Shown: one piece after another, positions 9,537-19,934 of the stretch
Layout of the letters: each line of letters begins with the position of its first letter
Numbering within the stretch: the first letter of the stretch is position 1
Assembly (NCBI GenBank): GCA_016124445.1
Contig: WGNR01000010.1
Span: 248,001-312,000 of the forward strand
Reading direction: 5' to 3'
DNA from: a bacterium
Lineage (GTDB): Bacteria; Planctomycetota; Planctomycetia; Pirellulales; Pirellulaceae
DNA length: 64,000 bases
Made by a program: the position numbers and the translations under genes
The notes under the pieces: model-generated
Seen by the model: only the letters and a program-made list of their open reading frames with translations
Told to the model about the DNA's origin: nothing
Databases searched by the model: none

Positions 9537-11195
9537 CTACTTCGTGCTGATCTCGTTGTCTCGGTCAATCACGCTGTGCGATTGGTCTCCCTTCTGCGTG
9601 AAGACTTTCGCATCAGGTTCCGAGGAGATCACTTGGTTTTTCATGATCGGCGCGTTGGCTTTCGCATTTTGAATCACGAAAGCCGACTGGTGGAATCGTT
9701 TCACGCTGTTCGAGACGATCGCCACCTGGCAATCGGTCGCGAAAACCGCATGTCGCCAGTTGTCGAACTTGCTTTCCATGACCTGAACGCTGCTCTCTGG
9801 CAAAGCCCAGATCGCGAAGTTGGGCGGTCCGACTTTGCGAAGTGAGGTTCCGTCGAATTGGCAGCGATCGATTCGAACTTTGCCTGCGGTACGAACGCCC
9901 GCCACACCGCCGCCACGAATGGTATTGCCGGTCAATGTTGCGCTGGCACCGGCCGAGATGTTGATGATCGGAGGTAACCCACCGCTGCGCGAGAGTTCGT
10001 TCTCGATCAATTCGGCGTTCCAGCCTTGGTTGATGCCGACGGCGACCAGTTTGTTCTCGATCACGCGGTTCTTAACCAACCGAGCATGGCCTTCGTCGCT
10101 GTCGGCCAGGCCGATGCCGGCGGTTTGATTCTCATGGCAGTAATTCTCAGAGACGAATGCGTCGGCGTTGTCGAGGCCGATCCCGGCGGCACCGTTTTGA
10201 TGGCAATCGTTTCCGATGATCGTCGCCTCGGCGTGGCGAACTCCGATGCCTGCTAGTTTGTTCTGGTAGCATTCGTTGTTGCGGATCGTGGGTGAGGCAT
10301 CCTCTTCGGTACCGATGCCTGCCATTTCATTCGCGTAACATTTGTTGCCTTCGATGATCGGTCGGGTCGTTGAACCGGTGCGCGTTCCAATTCCGGCGCG
10401 CCGGTTCTTGTAACAGGCGTTGCCGCGAACGATCGGGCAAGAGCCTTCGCTGATCCCGATCCCGGCACGAATGTTATCGAAACACGTGTTGTTCAGCACC
10501 GTAGGGCTGGCGTGTGAATGCCCGATCCCTGCGTAGAAGTTCTCGAAGCAGGTATTCTCTTCGATCAGGGCACGTGACTGCTTCATCGCCCCAATGCCGC
10601 CACCCATGTTGCGATAGCAGATGTTTCGATAGACGTGGGGAACCGCCACGCTGCCGGGGCTGCCAAACAGTCCGATCCCGGTATCTCCGATGTGATGAAC
10701 GATGTTGTTTGTAACTTCGCAGGTTACGTCTGGGATCTGAATGCCGGGGGCAGGGCTCTGGCCGATATGCTCGTGAGATTGTTCGTTGCCCTGGGTCTCG
10801 TAGTGATGGTTCCAGGCCGCATCGTCGTAGACGCCGAAGTTTTGAATAGTGAACCCATCCAGGGTCGATCCTTCCGCCATCATCACCGCGACGCCTGCTC
10901 CCGCGACTTTCGATCCATCCAGGATGGTTGCCGCGGCGCGTTTCAGTCCTCGCTCGCCTGGGGTGTCGTCCCCTTCGCTCTTGACGGTGATACCTGGAGC
11001 CATGACAAGCCGCTGCGCGTACGTCCCTGGCCGTACGAGAACTTCATCGCCAGGGGCGGCGGCGTCAATTGCTTCTTGGATCGAAGCAAAGTCACCTGGA
11101 ACATGAATCGTTTTCGCCTGGGCGGCGCCGGAGGTTAATTGCCAGGCAACCAGGAGCATTGCCGGAACCATCGTGGGGAGACGGAATAGTGGCAT
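9537..11195 (-). CDS. Secreted right-handed parallel beta-helix protein
   Basis: A protein of 552 residues with a signal peptide ending near GAAQA, then the opening KTIHVPGDFASIQEAIDAA typical of pectate-lyase-like and NosD-like beta-helices. Residues about 165-400 hold at least nine tandem coils of 22-25 residues, most carrying the signature AGIG (AGIGHSHASP, AGIGISEGSC, AGIGTEEDAS, AGIGLDNADA) and a regularly placed N-x-C-[YFH]-x-N turn. It should form a right-handed parallel beta-helix in the periplasm or outside the cell, probably acting on or binding a polysaccharide. Catalytic residues cannot be assigned. It lies 68 bp after the leftward DUF1501 gene and may be last in that operon. Confidence 0.85.
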   Translation of the reverse strand: MPLFRLPTMVPAMLLVAWQLTSGAAQAKTIHVPGDFASIQEAIDAAAPGDEVLVRPGTYAQRLVMAPGITVKSEGDDTPGERGLKRAAATILDGSKVAGAGVAVMMAEGSTLDGFTIQNFGVYDDAAWNHHYETQGNEQSHEHIGQSPAPGIQIPDVTCEVTNNIVHHIGDTGIGLFGSPGSVAVPHVYRNICYRNMGGGIGAMKQSRALIEENTCFENFYAGIGHSHASPTVLNNTCFDNIRAGIGISEGSCPIVRGNACYKNRRAGIGTRTGSTTRPIIEGNKCYANEMAGIGTEEDASPTIRNNECYQNKLAGIGVRHAEATIIGNDCHQNGAAGIGLDNADAFVSENYCHENQTAGIGLADSDEGHARLVKNRVIENKLVAVGINQGWNAELIENELSRSGGLPPIINISAGASATLTGNTIRGGGVAGVRTAGKVRIDRCQFDGTSLRKVGPPNFAIWALPESSVQVMESKFDNWRHAVFATDCQVAIVSNSVKRFHQSAFVIQNAKANAPIMKNQVISSEPDAKVFTQKGDQSHSVIDRDNEISTK

Positions 11196-11263
11196 GGGAA
11201 GGTACTCACATAAAAGGTGGGAGGTATCAGATCATCTTAATCGTGGACATGTGTCTTGCGAAA

Positions 11264-12682
11264 TCAGGCCAAGATTTCTCGGTGAACGTGACCGTGCACA
11301 TCGGTCAAACGGAAGTCGCGGCCAGCGTGGCGGAAGGTTAGTCGCTCGTGGTCCAGACCCAACAGGTGCAACAACGTCGCATGGAGGTCATGAATATGCA
11401 TCTTGTGTTCTTGGGCGTAATAGCCGTACTCGTCGGTGGCGCCATGGTGATGCCCAGGCTTGACCCCGCCCCCGGCCATCCACATGGTAAAGCCTTCTGG
11501 GTTGTGGTCGCGGCCATTGCTGCCATTGCCTTGGCAGGTAGGCGTGCGTCCGAATTCGCCACCCCAAAGAATCAGCGTATCGTCTAGCATTCCGCGTCGT
11601 TTCAAATCGCCCAGCAGCGCGGCAATCGGCCGATCGACCTCGGCTGCATTTTGGGTATGTCCTGCTTTCAAATCGCCATGCTGGTCCCACTGGACTTTGG
11701 TATTGCTGTGGGTGACCTGGATGAAGCGAACGCCCCGTTCCGCGAAGCGCCTGGCCAGCAGGCATTGTCGCCCGAAGTCCTGCGTTACCTGGTCGTTGAG
11801 CCCGTACATTTCCAGCGTCTCGGCTGTCTCTTGAGAGAGATCTTGTGCTTCAGGCATCTTCGATTGCATGCGATAGGCGAGTTCAAACGCTTGGATTCTC
11901 GCCTCCAGCGAAGACTGGTTGCCGTTGTCTCCCAGGTGATCGCGATTCATCGAATTCATCAGGTCGAGTTGCAATCGCTGCACGTCGGAGGACCATCTTG
12001 GGTTCTCGATGTATTTCACTTCGGCCTTGGTCGATGGCTGAGAGGCGACTCCCAGGGGAATTCCCTGGTACTCGGCCGGCAAGAATGCCGAACCCCAGTT
12101 CTTGGCTCCACCATGGGCGAACGTTGGGCAGATGGTTACGAAGCCAGGCAGGTCGTCGTTCTCGCTGCCCAGACCGTAGTTGATCCACGCGCCCATGCTG
12201 GGACGAATGAAGTTGTCGCTGCCGGTATGCAACTTCAGCAAGGCACCGCCGTGCGACGGATTGGTTCCGTGGACCGAATGCAAAAAGCAGATGTCGTCGA
12301 CGTGCTTTGCGACATGCGGAAAGAGTTCACTGACATGGCTCCCGCTCTCGCCGTATTGGCGAAACTTCCAGGGAGATCCGAGCAGGTTGCCGGTGGCCGC
12401 AAACTGAACACGCGGCTTCTCAAAGGGGAGCGGCTTGCCATCGTCTTGCTGCAGCTTTGGTTTGTAGTCGAATGTATCGACGTGCGAAGGGCCTCCCTTC
12501 ATGAACAGAAAGATCACGCGTTTGGCACGGGCCGGAAAATGAGCGACCTGAGGCTTTAACGCGCCGTATGCCTGGTTCGATTCACCCTGAAGCAGTGCCG
12601 TCAGCGCCAAGTAGCCAAAGCCAACGGCGGAGTTCTGCAGCAGGCAGCGTCTTGTCATCGGTGATGGTTGGAAAACATTCAT
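11264..12682 (-). CDS. DUF1501 domain protein (leftward copy)
   Basis: This 472-residue protein has a Tat-like N terminus (MTRRCLLQNSAVGFGYLALT) and the DUF1501 pattern: AKRVIFLFMKGGPSHVDTFD near residue 52, [20 protein letters not shown] in the middle, and LILWGGEFGRTPTCQGNGSN with GRDHNPEGFTMWMAGGG near the end. DUF1501 belongs to the alkaline phosphatase/sulfatase fold group; its reaction is unproven. It begins 26 bp after the DUF1549/DUF1553 gene, a pairing repeated by the rightward copies at 15469-19826. Confidence 0.88.
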   Translation of the reverse strand: MNVFQPSPMTRRCLLQNSAVGFGYLALTALLQGESNQAYGALKPQVAHFPARAKRVIFLFMKGGPSHVDTFDYKPKLQQDDGKPLPFEKPRVQFAATGNLLGSPWKFRQYGESGSHVSELFPHVAKHVDDICFLHSVHGTNPSHGGALLKLHTGSDNFIRPSMGAWINYGLGSENDDLPGFVTICPTFAHGGAKNWGSAFLPAEYQGIPLGVASQPSTKAEVKYIENPRWSSDVQRLQLDLMNSMNRDHLGDNGNQSSLEARIQAFELAYRMQSKMPEAQDLSQETAETLEMYGLNDQVTQDFGRQCLLARRFAERGVRFIQVTHSNTKVQWDQHGDLKAGHTQNAAEVDRPIAALLGDLKRRGMLDDTLILWGGEFGRTPTCQGNGSNGRDHNPEGFTMWMAGGGVKPGHHHGATDEYGYYAQEHKMHIHDLHATLLHLLGLDHERLTFRHAGRDFRLTDVHGHVHREILA

Positions 12683-12708
12683 CGAATCGTTTCTATCGGG
12701 CGACGAAG

Positions 12709-15183
12709 CTATCGAACGTAGGTAAATTCATTGGAACCCAACAGGCATTGGCAAGCCGCCGTCCAGGCACCAGTGGTCGCTTGATCTTCCGGCAGCCGGC
12801 TTTTCAGTGCGGTCTTGAATTGAGCGACAGTGTCGAGGAATCTTGCCGTCTCGCTCGCTTCCGGTGGCCTGCCGAGGGTTAGCTCGTAGGCCCTTTGAAC
12901 TCGGGCCTCTTGATCGTTTGGTTCGTCCTGGGAAACCCGTCGGGCCAAGGCTTCCGCCGAGTTTAGGAACAGGTCGCTATTCATCGTGAAGAGTGCCTGA
13001 GGTGCGACGGTCGATGTTTGACGATTACCCAGCGGCGTGTCGGCGGTTGCGTAGTCGAACAGGGAGAACACGTCGTACAGATTGTTGCGAATGACCGGCA
13101 GATAGACCGACCGGCGATGCGAATCGTAGTTGGTCGTATCTTTCGAGGTGTGATCGAAAACGAGCTTCCATTTCTCGAGCGTCAACATCGACTCCCCTGG
13201 CGTCTCATCCAATTGGCCACTGACATACAGAATCGAGTCTCGTAGCGATTCGGCATCCAGACGCTGAACGCTTGTCTTCCAGTACCAGCGGTTTTCAGGG
13301 TCGAACGCTTGATTGGCCTGGCTTGTCGCACTGCTTAAGCGATAGGTATCGCTGAGCATGATTTGCCGATGCAACTTCTTGAGCGACCAACCATTGGCCA
13401 TGAACTCGGCGGCCAACCAATCGAGCAGTTCTGGGTGCGTGGGGCTTGCTCCCAGCTTTCCAAAGTTGTTTGGCGAGGCAACCAGACCGGTGCCGAAATG
13501 CCACCGCCAAACCCGATTGACCGCAACCCTGGCGGTCAGTGGGTTCGTGGGGGAAACAAGCCATTGGGCCATTTGAAGTCGACCGCTCTCGGCATCGCCG
13601 ATGACCAAGGGATCGCCATCCTGCAAAACGGTTGGAATTCCGCGGTTGACTTGTTCCCCCAAGATTAGATGACTGCCTCGAACATGGATCCGAACATTCG
13701 TCGCCTTGCCATCCTGGACAGCCATGGCGGTCGGCAGTTCCGGAGCTTTCGTCGTTAGGTCGGCGACCTCTTGGCGAAGTTGAGTAAGTTGTTGACGCGT
13801 TTCCTCGGGGTAGTGGTTCTCGGCATCCGAGGGCAGCTTGCCATCCGCATTCTTCAGCTGCTCATTCGCAGATTTGACCAGCGTGTCGATCTCGGCCTGT
13901 TTCGCTTTCTTTAACTCGTCCAGCTTGGCTTTACGCTCGATACCCTCGGCGGAGGCGAGTATCTGCTCATTGTATTTCGCCGGGGCTAGTGCCTGCATCG
14001 ATTGGGTGCTTTTGAAGATCCCCGCCAATGCGTAGTAGTCGGCAGTCGAGATTGGATCGAACTTGTGGTCGTGGCACCGGGCACAGGCGATCGTTAAGCC
14101 GAGAAACGCCTCGCCGAAGCTGCTGATTTGCTCGTCGATGATATCCATCTCGAGCTTGTTGGTATCCTTCTCGGCCAACACTTTGGGCCCCAGTTCCAGG
14201 AAGCCGGTCGCGACGATCGGATCGTAATCTCTCTGCGTCCATTCAGACTTCGGATCATCGGAAATCAAGTCTCCGGCGATCTGCTCGATCACGAATCGAT
14301 CAAACGGCTTGTCTTGGTTGAACGAATCGATCACGTAGTTACGATATCGCCAGGCATCGACGAAAACCTGGTTCTCGTCTTGGCCGTTGCTGTCGGCATA
14401 CCGCACCACATCCAGCCAATGACGTCCCCACCGCTCGCCGTAGTGCTTCGAGGCGAGCAAACGATCGATTACTTTCTCGAACGCGGTTGGCGATTCGTCT
14501 GCCAGGAAGGCTTCAATCTCTTCCGGTGTCGGAGGGAGCCCGATCAGATCGAAGGTGGCTCGGCGGATCAGCGTTCGTTTGTCCGCAGGCTGATTGGGCA
14601 CCAGGCCTTGCGACTTCCGGGCCGAATCGATGAAGGCATCGATCGGGCTTTGATCGCTGGTCGAGTCAGGTACCTGCGGCCGTCGAATCGGTTTAAATGC
14701 CCAGTGGTTCCTGGCGGTTTTCCAATCGATTGCCGAACGTCGTGGCTTGATGTCATGGTTTCCCAATTGATCAGGATGCGGCGCTCCTTTCTCGATCCAC
14801 TGCTCCAGGAACTGGATCTCCGCGTCCGACAACTTCTCGTCAGGAGGCATTTTGAGTTGCTCGTTGTCATGGCGAACGGCGGCCAACAGCAAGCTGTGCT
14901 TGGTATCGCGGGGAATGACGGAAGCACCGGACGAACCCCCGCCAAGGATGCCGGCCAGCGTATCGAGCCGCAATGAGTTCTCCTGGGTCTCTTCGCCGTG
15001 GCACTCGATACAATGCGTTGCCAGCAGGGGGCGAATCTTCGTTTCAAAGAAGGCCAACTCTTGTTGGGTTGGCGGCTTTGGTTCTGCCGCGATGAGTTCC
15101 TTCTCGGGCGTGATGAAGCCCAATCCTCCTGCCATCAGCACGAGAGAAATGATCTTCACGCACAGGAAGTTCGACAGCCGCAT
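12709..15183 (-). CDS. DUF1549/DUF1553 protein with planctomycete cytochrome C-like domain (leftward copy)
   Basis: A protein of 824 residues with a signal peptide or anchor, then a heme-type CIECH motif in a PSC1-type domain (THCIECHGEETQENSLRLDT). DUF1549 follows ([40 protein letters not shown]), then a coiled-coil-prone linker around residues 395-480, then DUF1553 (TARVAVNRVWRWHFGTGLVA and RDSILYVSGQLDE). [12 protein letters not shown] in DUF1549 supplies a second CxxCH. The family is highly expanded in planctomycetes and is often tied to degradation of sulfated polysaccharides, though its reaction is not known. First gene of a leftward unit with DUF1501 and the beta-helix gene. Confidence 0.9.
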   Translation of the reverse strand: MRLSNFLCVKIISLVLMAGGLGFITPEKELIAAEPKPPTQQELAFFETKIRPLLATHCIECHGEETQENSLRLDTLAGILGGGSSGASVIPRDTKHSLLLAAVRHDNEQLKMPPDEKLSDAEIQFLEQWIEKGAPHPDQLGNHDIKPRRSAIDWKTARNHWAFKPIRRPQVPDSTSDQSPIDAFIDSARKSQGLVPNQPADKRTLIRRATFDLIGLPPTPEEIEAFLADESPTAFEKVIDRLLASKHYGERWGRHWLDVVRYADSNGQDENQVFVDAWRYRNYVIDSFNQDKPFDRFVIEQIAGDLISDDPKSEWTQRDYDPIVATGFLELGPKVLAEKDTNKLEMDIIDEQISSFGEAFLGLTIACARCHDHKFDPISTADYYALAGIFKSTQSMQALAPAKYNEQILASAEGIERKAKLDELKKAKQAEIDTLVKSANEQLKNADGKLPSDAENHYPEETRQQLTQLRQEVADLTTKAPELPTAMAVQDGKATNVRIHVRGSHLILGEQVNRGIPTVLQDGDPLVIGDAESGRLQMAQWLVSPTNPLTARVAVNRVWRWHFGTGLVASPNNFGKLGASPTHPELLDWLAAEFMANGWSLKKLHRQIMLSDTYRLSSATSQANQAFDPENRWYWKTSVQRLDAESLRDSILYVSGQLDETPGESMLTLEKWKLVFDHTSKDTTNYDSHRRSVYLPVIRNNLYDVFSLFDYATADTPLGNRQTSTVAPQALFTMNSDLFLNSAEALARRVSQDEPNDQEARVQRAYELTLGRPPEASETARFLDTVAQFKTALKSRLPEDQATTGAWTAACQCLLGSNEFTYVR

Positions 15184-15468
15184 AGCAACCTCACTACGCG
15201 TTTTCCGCCAGGTGGGGGTCGCCGATGGGAGGGGCGAAAATGGCGGATGGGAAGGAAAAAAGATGTCACGAAATATCTCCCTAGTATACCCATTATTTCG
15301 GTCTGGAGCACCTGGAAATTAAAAAAGCGATTCAGGAGGGCAATTTGTCAAGAAAAATCGCGTGGTCATCGAAAAGAAACATTGCACGCCATCCGTCTCA
15401 AGGCGAGAATCGGCGCTATCCCGCCTCCTTTCTCTTGTTTTCCAACCCCGCCTGCATAGGACCCGGAC
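15184..15468. other. Divergent spacer between two paralogous DUF1549/DUF1553 genes
   Basis: 285 bp between two divergent paralogous operons. It must contain both promoters or one shared control region. I see no convincing gene in it and cannot identify an operator with confidence. Confidence 0.4.
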
Positions 15469-18447
15469 ATGACGCACCGGATTCCTCTCATTTTGGTTTC
15501 TTTGCTAATTGGTCAAGCGATCAGCTCGATCAGTTTGGGCCAGGACCAGATTCCCAATCAGGAACGTCTCTACTTCGAGCAGAAAGTCCGTCCGATCCTG
15601 GTCGCCCAGTGTTACGAGTGCCATTCGGAGAAGTCGAAAGAGATTGGCGGAAAGCTACTGCTGGATAGCCGCGCCGGGATCTTGAAGGGGGGCGAGTCTG
15701 GCCCCGCAGTGGTGCCTGGCGAGCCTGAGAAGAGCTTGCTGCTGGATGCCCTGCACTACGAAACGTTCGAGATGCCGCCTGACAAACCGCTGTCGGAAGC
15801 CGACATCAACGTGGTTGCCCAGTGGATCCAACGAGGTGCTTGGGATCCCAGGACCAAGGCAACCAAGTCTGGTCCCAGAGAGAGCTGGGAACCGGAAGAG
15901 CTTTGGTCGTTCTATCCGCGACATGTAGCGGCACCTCCCAGCGTCGAACGAAAGAATTGGCCGCAAGGTCCGATTGACCAGTTTGTGCTGCACCAAATGG
16001 AACTGGCCGGGGCGAAGCCAACCAACAACGCCAAGCTGCGAACGCTGGTGCGACGATTGTATTACGACTTGATCGGTCTGCCCCCATCGGTGGAAGAGAT
16101 CGAGTCGTTTGTGCAAGCCGCGACCAAGGATCGCCGGCAGGCCACCGAAACGCTGGTGGACGATTTGCTTTCTCGGCCTCAGTTCGGCGAGCATTGGGGC
16201 AGGCACTGGCTCGATGTCGCACGGTACGGCGAGTCGAACGGCAACGACGGCTTGTCCCGCAATGCGACCTTTCCGCATGCGTGGCGTTATCGCGATTACG
16301 TCATTGATGCCATCAATCGAGACATCCCTTACGATCGATTCTTGACGGAACAAATCGCCGGCGATTTGTTGTCGGCGGCATCTGCGGAGGAGCGAAACCG
16401 ATTGCTGGTCGCGACCGGCTTCCTGGCGATTGGCTCGAAGCCGGCCGCCGCCATGAACAAAGATTTCCCGATGGATATCGTCGACGATCAAATCAACACG
16501 GTTAGCACGGCCGTCATGGGGCTGAGCGTTGCTTGTGCCCGCTGCCACGATCACAAACACGATCCAATTCCGACCCGCGATTACTACGCGATGGCCGGGA
16601 TCTTCAAAAGCAGCGAAACACTTTATGGCGCGGCCGCGAATGAAAAACTGACGGCGCCCCCAACAGAACTGCATGTCCTGCGTTCGCAGCTAACCGGCGA
16701 CGGATCGAAGCAGAAACAAATGCAGGCTCCTCTCGCGCTGCCTCCGGCATATCTCGATCAGGTCAATCCGTTGAAGCCTGATTTGCACGTCCCGCTCGAT
16801 CAATTGCCGCAGGATTGGAAAGCAGTCAATTCGGTGACGTTCTCGGACAACGAATTTGCCAAGCTGAAAGAGTCTTACCTGCAAGGCAACGTCGAAGACC
16901 TCGCGGCGGACTACACGGTTTCGTTCTGGTTTAAGAACGAGTTGGAAAACAACAAGCGGCCGATCACGGCTTACCTGTTTACCCGCGGCGAGCCTGGCAA
17001 CAAGGAAATTCCTGGCGACCATATCGGTATCGGAGGCACTCACGATCCGAAACGCACCGGTCGTCTGTTCGTATTTAATGGAAACAAGAAGAAAACATCG
17101 CTCGCCGGCAGCACCGTGATTGCACCAGGTACCTGGAATCATGTCGTAATGACGCGCACCGGCAACCAGGTTCGGGTCTACCTCAACGGAGTGATGAAGC
17201 CGGAAATCGAAGGCAAGATCGATCCAACCTATGGCAAGGAATCTCGCTTCACGCTGGGGGGCAGAAGCGAAGGCTTCGCGCCGCTCATGGGCAATCTGGC
17301 CCACTTCAGCCTGTTTTCAAAGCCGCTTTCCGAATCGGATGTCAAGAAATTGCACGATGCTTCCGGTCGACCCAAAGGGGTACGGCAACTTGGCCTGGCC
17401 ATGGGAGTTCGCGAAGCCAAGAAGCCGATTGACTGCAAGGTTCATGTTAATGGAACCAGCGCGAAGCTAGGTGCTGCGGTTCCACGCGGGGCGTTGTCTG
17501 CTTGTTGGAAACAGGTTCAGTCCGACGAGTCTTCGCCGATCATGCCGGATATGAATGTCCCGGATGCCGCCAGCGGCCGGCTGCAATTGGCTGCCTGGCT
17601 AACCGATCCGCGCCATCCTCAAACCTGGCGCGTGATGGTCAATCGCGTCTGGCTGAAACTGATGGGGGAAGGGCTTGTTTCGACGCCGGACGACTTTGGC
17701 GTGTATGGTGCCAGGCCGACGCATCCGGAACTGCTCGATTGGCTGGCGCAAGATTTCATCGACAATGGTGGCTCGATCAAATCGCTGATTCGTTCGATCG
17801 TACTGAGCCGTACTTATCAGCTTTCCGGTGATTTTGACGCCGAGATAGCCGAGCACGATCCCGAGAACCGGCTTCTCACGCGCCATCGGCAGCGGCGATT
17901 GAGTGCCGAACAACTGCGTGACTCAATTCTGCTGGCCAGTGGCATGCTGGATCTGAAGCCTGGTCAGGGGAGCCCAATTCAAGAGGTCGATGCGTTGATC
18001 AATCTGCCCGAGTACGAAGCGTCGACGTTACATCGGCCAAGCGATCATCGCAGCATCTATCTTTGCTATATGCGAAACGCACCTCCTGCGGAACTGGCGG
18101 CCTTCGATCTGCCCGATGGTTTGAAGGTGACCGGCAAGCGAAGTCAAACCGTCTTGCCCGCTCAATCGCTGTTTTTGCTCAACAGTCCCTTTGTGATTCA
18201 GCAAGCAGAGCACCTGGCTTCGCAGTTGGATGCCAATTCGAAGGCATCGACCGAAGAGAAGATCACCCAGGCCTTTCGTCGGACGCTGCAGCGCAATCCC
18301 ACCGAACCTGAATTGATCCAAGCGGTGGAACTGCTCAAGCGGCTTCAAAGCGAGCTTTCCGTAAACTCAAGCACCCAACAGATGCGACCCTTAGCGGTCT
18401 TCTGTCAGGCCCTATTTGCGGCCAACGAATTCCGCTACGTCGATTAA
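15469..18447 (+). CDS. DUF1549/DUF1553 protein with internal LamG-like lectin domain
   Basis: This 992-residue secreted protein has a signal peptide, a CYECH heme-type motif near residue 50 and the PSC1 pattern [23 protein letters not shown]1549 follows ([40 protein letters not shown]). About 170 residues longer than its leftward paralogue, it carries a LamG/concanavalin-like insert at about 450-640, seen in [30 protein letters not shown] and [22 protein letters not shown]1553 closes the protein ([36 protein letters not shown]). The lectin-like insert suggests carbohydrate binding. It forms a pair with the DUF1501 gene 32 bp downstream. Confidence 0.9.
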   Translation: MTHRIPLILVSLLIGQAISSISLGQDQIPNQERLYFEQKVRPILVAQCYECHSEKSKEIGGKLLLDSRAGILKGGESGPAVVPGEPEKSLLLDALHYETFEMPPDKPLSEADINVVAQWIQRGAWDPRTKATKSGPRESWEPEELWSFYPRHVAAPPSVERKNWPQGPIDQFVLHQMELAGAKPTNNAKLRTLVRRLYYDLIGLPPSVEEIESFVQAATKDRRQATETLVDDLLSRPQFGEHWGRHWLDVARYGESNGNDGLSRNATFPHAWRYRDYVIDAINRDIPYDRFLTEQIAGDLLSAASAEERNRLLVATGFLAIGSKPAAAMNKDFPMDIVDDQINTVSTAVMGLSVACARCHDHKHDPIPTRDYYAMAGIFKSSETLYGAAANEKLTAPPTELHVLRSQLTGDGSKQKQMQAPLALPPAYLDQVNPLKPDLHVPLDQLPQDWKAVNSVTFSDNEFAKLKESYLQGNVEDLAADYTVSFWFKNELENNKRPITAYLFTRGEPGNKEIPGDHIGIGGTHDPKRTGRLFVFNGNKKKTSLAGSTVIAPGTWNHVVMTRTGNQVRVYLNGVMKPEIEGKIDPTYGKESRFTLGGRSEGFAPLMGNLAHFSLFSKPLSESDVKKLHDASGRPKGVRQLGLAMGVREAKKPIDCKVHVNGTSAKLGAAVPRGALSACWKQVQSDESSPIMPDMNVPDAASGRLQLAAWLTDPRHPQTWRVMVNRVWLKLMGEGLVSTPDDFGVYGARPTHPELLDWLAQDFIDNGGSIKSLIRSIVLSRTYQLSGDFDAEIAEHDPENRLLTRHRQRRLSAEQLRDSILLASGMLDLKPGQGSPIQEVDALINLPEYEASTLHRPSDHRSIYLCYMRNAPPAELAAFDLPDGLKVTGKRSQTVLPAQSLFLLNSPFVIQQAEHLASQLDANSKASTEEKITQAFRRTLQRNPTEPELIQAVELLKRLQSELSVNSSTQQMRPLAVFCQALFAANEFRYVD

Positions 18448-18479
18448 CCCTGCACCCAATCCAGATCGAGGTCCTCCTC

Positions 18480-19826
18480 ATGATTCCATCTCGAAGAAAT
18501 CTGTTGCAAGCAGCATCGTGCGGGTTTGGGTACTTGGCTCTTTCCGCCCTTTGCCAGCAATCGCTGCAGGCCGAATCGACCAGTTCCCTGGAACCGAAGG
18601 TGCCGCCGATCCGGCCGCGAGCGAGACGGGTTATCTTTCTGTGCATGAGCGGCGGCCCGGCTCAGATGGACATGTTTGACTACAAGCCGCAGACAGGCCA
18701 GAAGAAGCATCCCGGCTCGGTCTATCCATTCCGTCGGCGGGGCGAGAGCGGGCAATGGATTTCGGATCTATTGCCAGAGACATCGCGGCATGCCGACAAG
18801 CTTTGCATCATCAACGGTATGTACGCCGATACCGGCAATCACGCGCAATCGTTCCTGCAACTACACACCGGCGAACGACTACGGCACCGGCCCAGCATGG
18901 GATCGTGGATCAACTACGGTCTGGGGACCGAGAATCAGAACCTGCCTGGCTTCATCAGTCTGAACACCTCAAAGCCATCGGTCTTTTCGAGTGCTTTCCT
19001 GCCGCCGGTATTCGAGGGAACTCCGATTGGTACCAACGGCGAGAACATGTCGAAGGCGACCATCGACAACATTCGGAGCGACCATCTTTCGCGCGAGGCG
19101 AAACGCCAGCAATTGGACTTCATCCAGGCCCTGAATCATCAGCACCTTCAGCAGAACCCCGACGCAGGCAAGCTGGAAGGGGTGATCGAGTCGATGGAAC
19201 TTGCCTACCGCATGCAGGCAACCGCTCCGCAGTTGTTGGATACGAGCACCGAATCGAAAGAAACGCTCGAGCGCTACCGCGTTGGCAAATCGCTTTCGGT
19301 CGGAACGTGCAAACCGTCCGACTTCGGTCGGCAGTGCCTCTTGGCCCGGCGTTTTGCCGAAGAAGGCGTTCGCTTTATCGAACTGAATCATGGGAGTTGG
19401 GATCAGCACAAAGACCATCGACGCGATCTGGAAGCCAACTGCGAAGTCACCGATGCGCCGATCGCCGCGTTGTTGGACGACCTGGAGATGCGCGGCCTTT
19501 TAGATGAGACGTTGGTCGTCTGGGGTGGAGAATTCGGCCGCCCAGGTCTCACGCCTGACGATGGCAAAAACGAAAGCGGACACAACTACCGCGGCTTCAC
19601 CTTCTGGTTAGCTGGAGGCGGTGTTAAAGCTGGCTATACCCACGGCAAGACGAACGAAACAGGTTCAAGCGCGGTCGAGGGGAAAGTTCATTTCCGCGAT
19701 CTGCACGCGACGATCCTGCATGCCCTTGGCCTAGAGCACGATAAGCTGACCTACTTCCACGAGGGCCGAGAGCACCGTCTGACCGGTCCCGAAGGGGGCA
19801 AAGTCGTGCACGAGATTTTCGCTTAG
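18480..19826 (+). CDS. DUF1501 domain protein (rightward copy)
   Basis: A 448-residue protein with an N-terminal [17 protein letters not shown] export signal and the DUF1501 pattern ([60 protein letters not shown]). It is a clear paralogue of the leftward copy at 11264-12682. Partner of the DUF1549/DUF1553/LamG gene just upstream; the two are probably cotranscribed. Confidence 0.88.
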   Translation: MIPSRRNLLQAASCGFGYLALSALCQQSLQAESTSSLEPKVPPIRPRARRVIFLCMSGGPAQMDMFDYKPQTGQKKHPGSVYPFRRRGESGQWISDLLPETSRHADKLCIINGMYADTGNHAQSFLQLHTGERLRHRPSMGSWINYGLGTENQNLPGFISLNTSKPSVFSSAFLPPVFEGTPIGTNGENMSKATIDNIRSDHLSREAKRQQLDFIQALNHQHLQQNPDAGKLEGVIESMELAYRMQATAPQLLDTSTESKETLERYRVGKSLSVGTCKPSDFGRQCLLARRFAEEGVRFIELNHGSWDQHKDHRRDLEANCEVTDAPIAALLDDLEMRGLLDETLVVWGGEFGRPGLTPDDGKNESGHNYRGFTFWLAGGGVKAGYTHGKTNETGSSAVEGKVHFRDLHATILHALGLEHDKLTYFHEGREHRLTGPEGGKVVHEIFA

Positions 19827-19934
19827 CCCTTTCGAGGCATGCCGGTCGTAATTCGATTACAATCTCACCATAGACCGGCCTGCCCGGCTTTCCCCACCGC
19901 TCCAGAATTGATCCCCACCTGAGGAAGGCTCATC

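Noticed and set aside
11651..12559. 302-residue rightward open frame opposite the DUF1501 gene
   Set aside because: It has no domain or signal and mirrors the strongly supported DUF1501 gene on the other strand.
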